Positions 5,873 through 5,977 of a stretch of 5,977 nucleotides of DNA are shown in pieces. The DNA lies in NCBI GenBank assembly GCA_022566975.1, contig JADFHV010000141.1, forward strand, positions 1 to 5,977. The letters run 5' to 3'. Both the position numbers and the translations under genes were made by a program. The notes beneath the pieces were generated by a model. The model ran no database searches, had not been told where the DNA came from, and saw nothing but the letters and a program-made list of their open reading frames with translations. This DNA is from Chloroflexota bacterium (GTDB lineage: Bacteria > Chloroflexota > Dehalococcoidia > SAR202 > UBA11138). Positions within the stretch are counted from its first letter, which is position 1. Each line of letters starts with the position of its first letter.

Positions 5873-5884
5873 CTTGCGCGGCTT

Positions 5885-5977
5885 CTAGCCTCCCGTTTCG
5901 GCCGTCGCCGGTTTGGCCTCTGCCGGCTCGGCCGTCGCCGTTTCGGCCGCTGCCGGTTCGACTGTCGCCGTTTCGGC
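5885..5977 (-). CDS. rpsF: C-terminal tail of probable 30S ribosomal protein S6 (partial)
   Basis: The last 30 codons of a gene enter from the right edge and end at TAG 5887-5885. They encode only a low-complexity tail of Ala, Glu, Thr and Pro (AETATVEPAAAETATAEPAE, then a similar run ending ETGG). No S6 core is in view, so the identity rests on position: immediately before ssb and rpsR, where rpsF almost always lies. Extended, alanine- and glutamate-rich S6 tails are known. The tail DNA is itself an imperfect repeat with a period near 15 bases. Another gene with a repetitive tail cannot be excluded. Confidence 0.6.
   Translation of the reverse strand, partial: AETATVEPAAAETATAEPAEAKPATAETGG
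5891..5977 (-). repeat. Imperfect short tandem repeats in the S6-like tail
   Basis: The plus strand repeats variants of TTTCGGCCGTCGCCG about five times up to the window edge, encoding AETATAEP-like units. The copies differ more than those in ssb, so this array looks older or less constrained. Confidence 0.7.

Overview
The window looks like a piece of a GC-rich, uncultured marine bacterium, most likely a SAR202/Dehalococcoidia-type Chloroflexota. This rests on a proline-rich DUF3179 lipoprotein, a PAC2-family protein of the style seen there, an SSB ending in DLPW, frequent GTG starts and a cysteine-containing S18. The assignment is inferred from protein style and has not been tested by phylogeny.

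Layout. Positions 1-792 (minus strand) hold one uninterrupted frame of 264 codons that runs off the left edge. Its first ~90 residues are the N-terminus of a PAC2-family protein, and the rest resembles a DUF6880/SWIM-associated protein. This is either a novel fusion or a chimeric join near 525. A 133-base divergent gap follows, then a plus-strand DUF3179 lipoprotein (926-2176).

The rest (2205-5977) is one minus-strand block, read right to left: the 3' end of a probable rpsF (S6), ssb, rpsR (S18), a membrane-anchored SurA/PpiC-like foldase, a homoserine dehydrogenase gene that has lost about 190 internal codons and its frame, a VOC/glyoxalase-fold protein, and an ArsC/Spx-like thioredoxin-fold protein. 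Gaps from ssb onward are short (24, 36, 73, 16, ~32 and 6 bases), so this may be one transcription unit joining ribosome/DNA maintenance genes to envelope protein folding, threonine/methionine synthesis and redox functions.

The main discovery is in the last gene. Its catalytic cysteine position is an in-frame TGA (2519-2517) in a U-x-x-C motif. Fifteen bases downstream is an 8-bp hairpin with a GUC apical loop, as expected of a bacterial SECIS element. I read it as a selenocysteine-containing ArsC-like protein of 115 residues. Ordinary gene calling would truncate it to a 98-residue GTG-started ORF without its redox motif.

Two or three places (near 525, near 3775, possibly near 4989) look like joins or deletions between unrelated or non-adjacent sequence. 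Because they share one window, an assembly or amplification artefact should be excluded before any is treated as biology.
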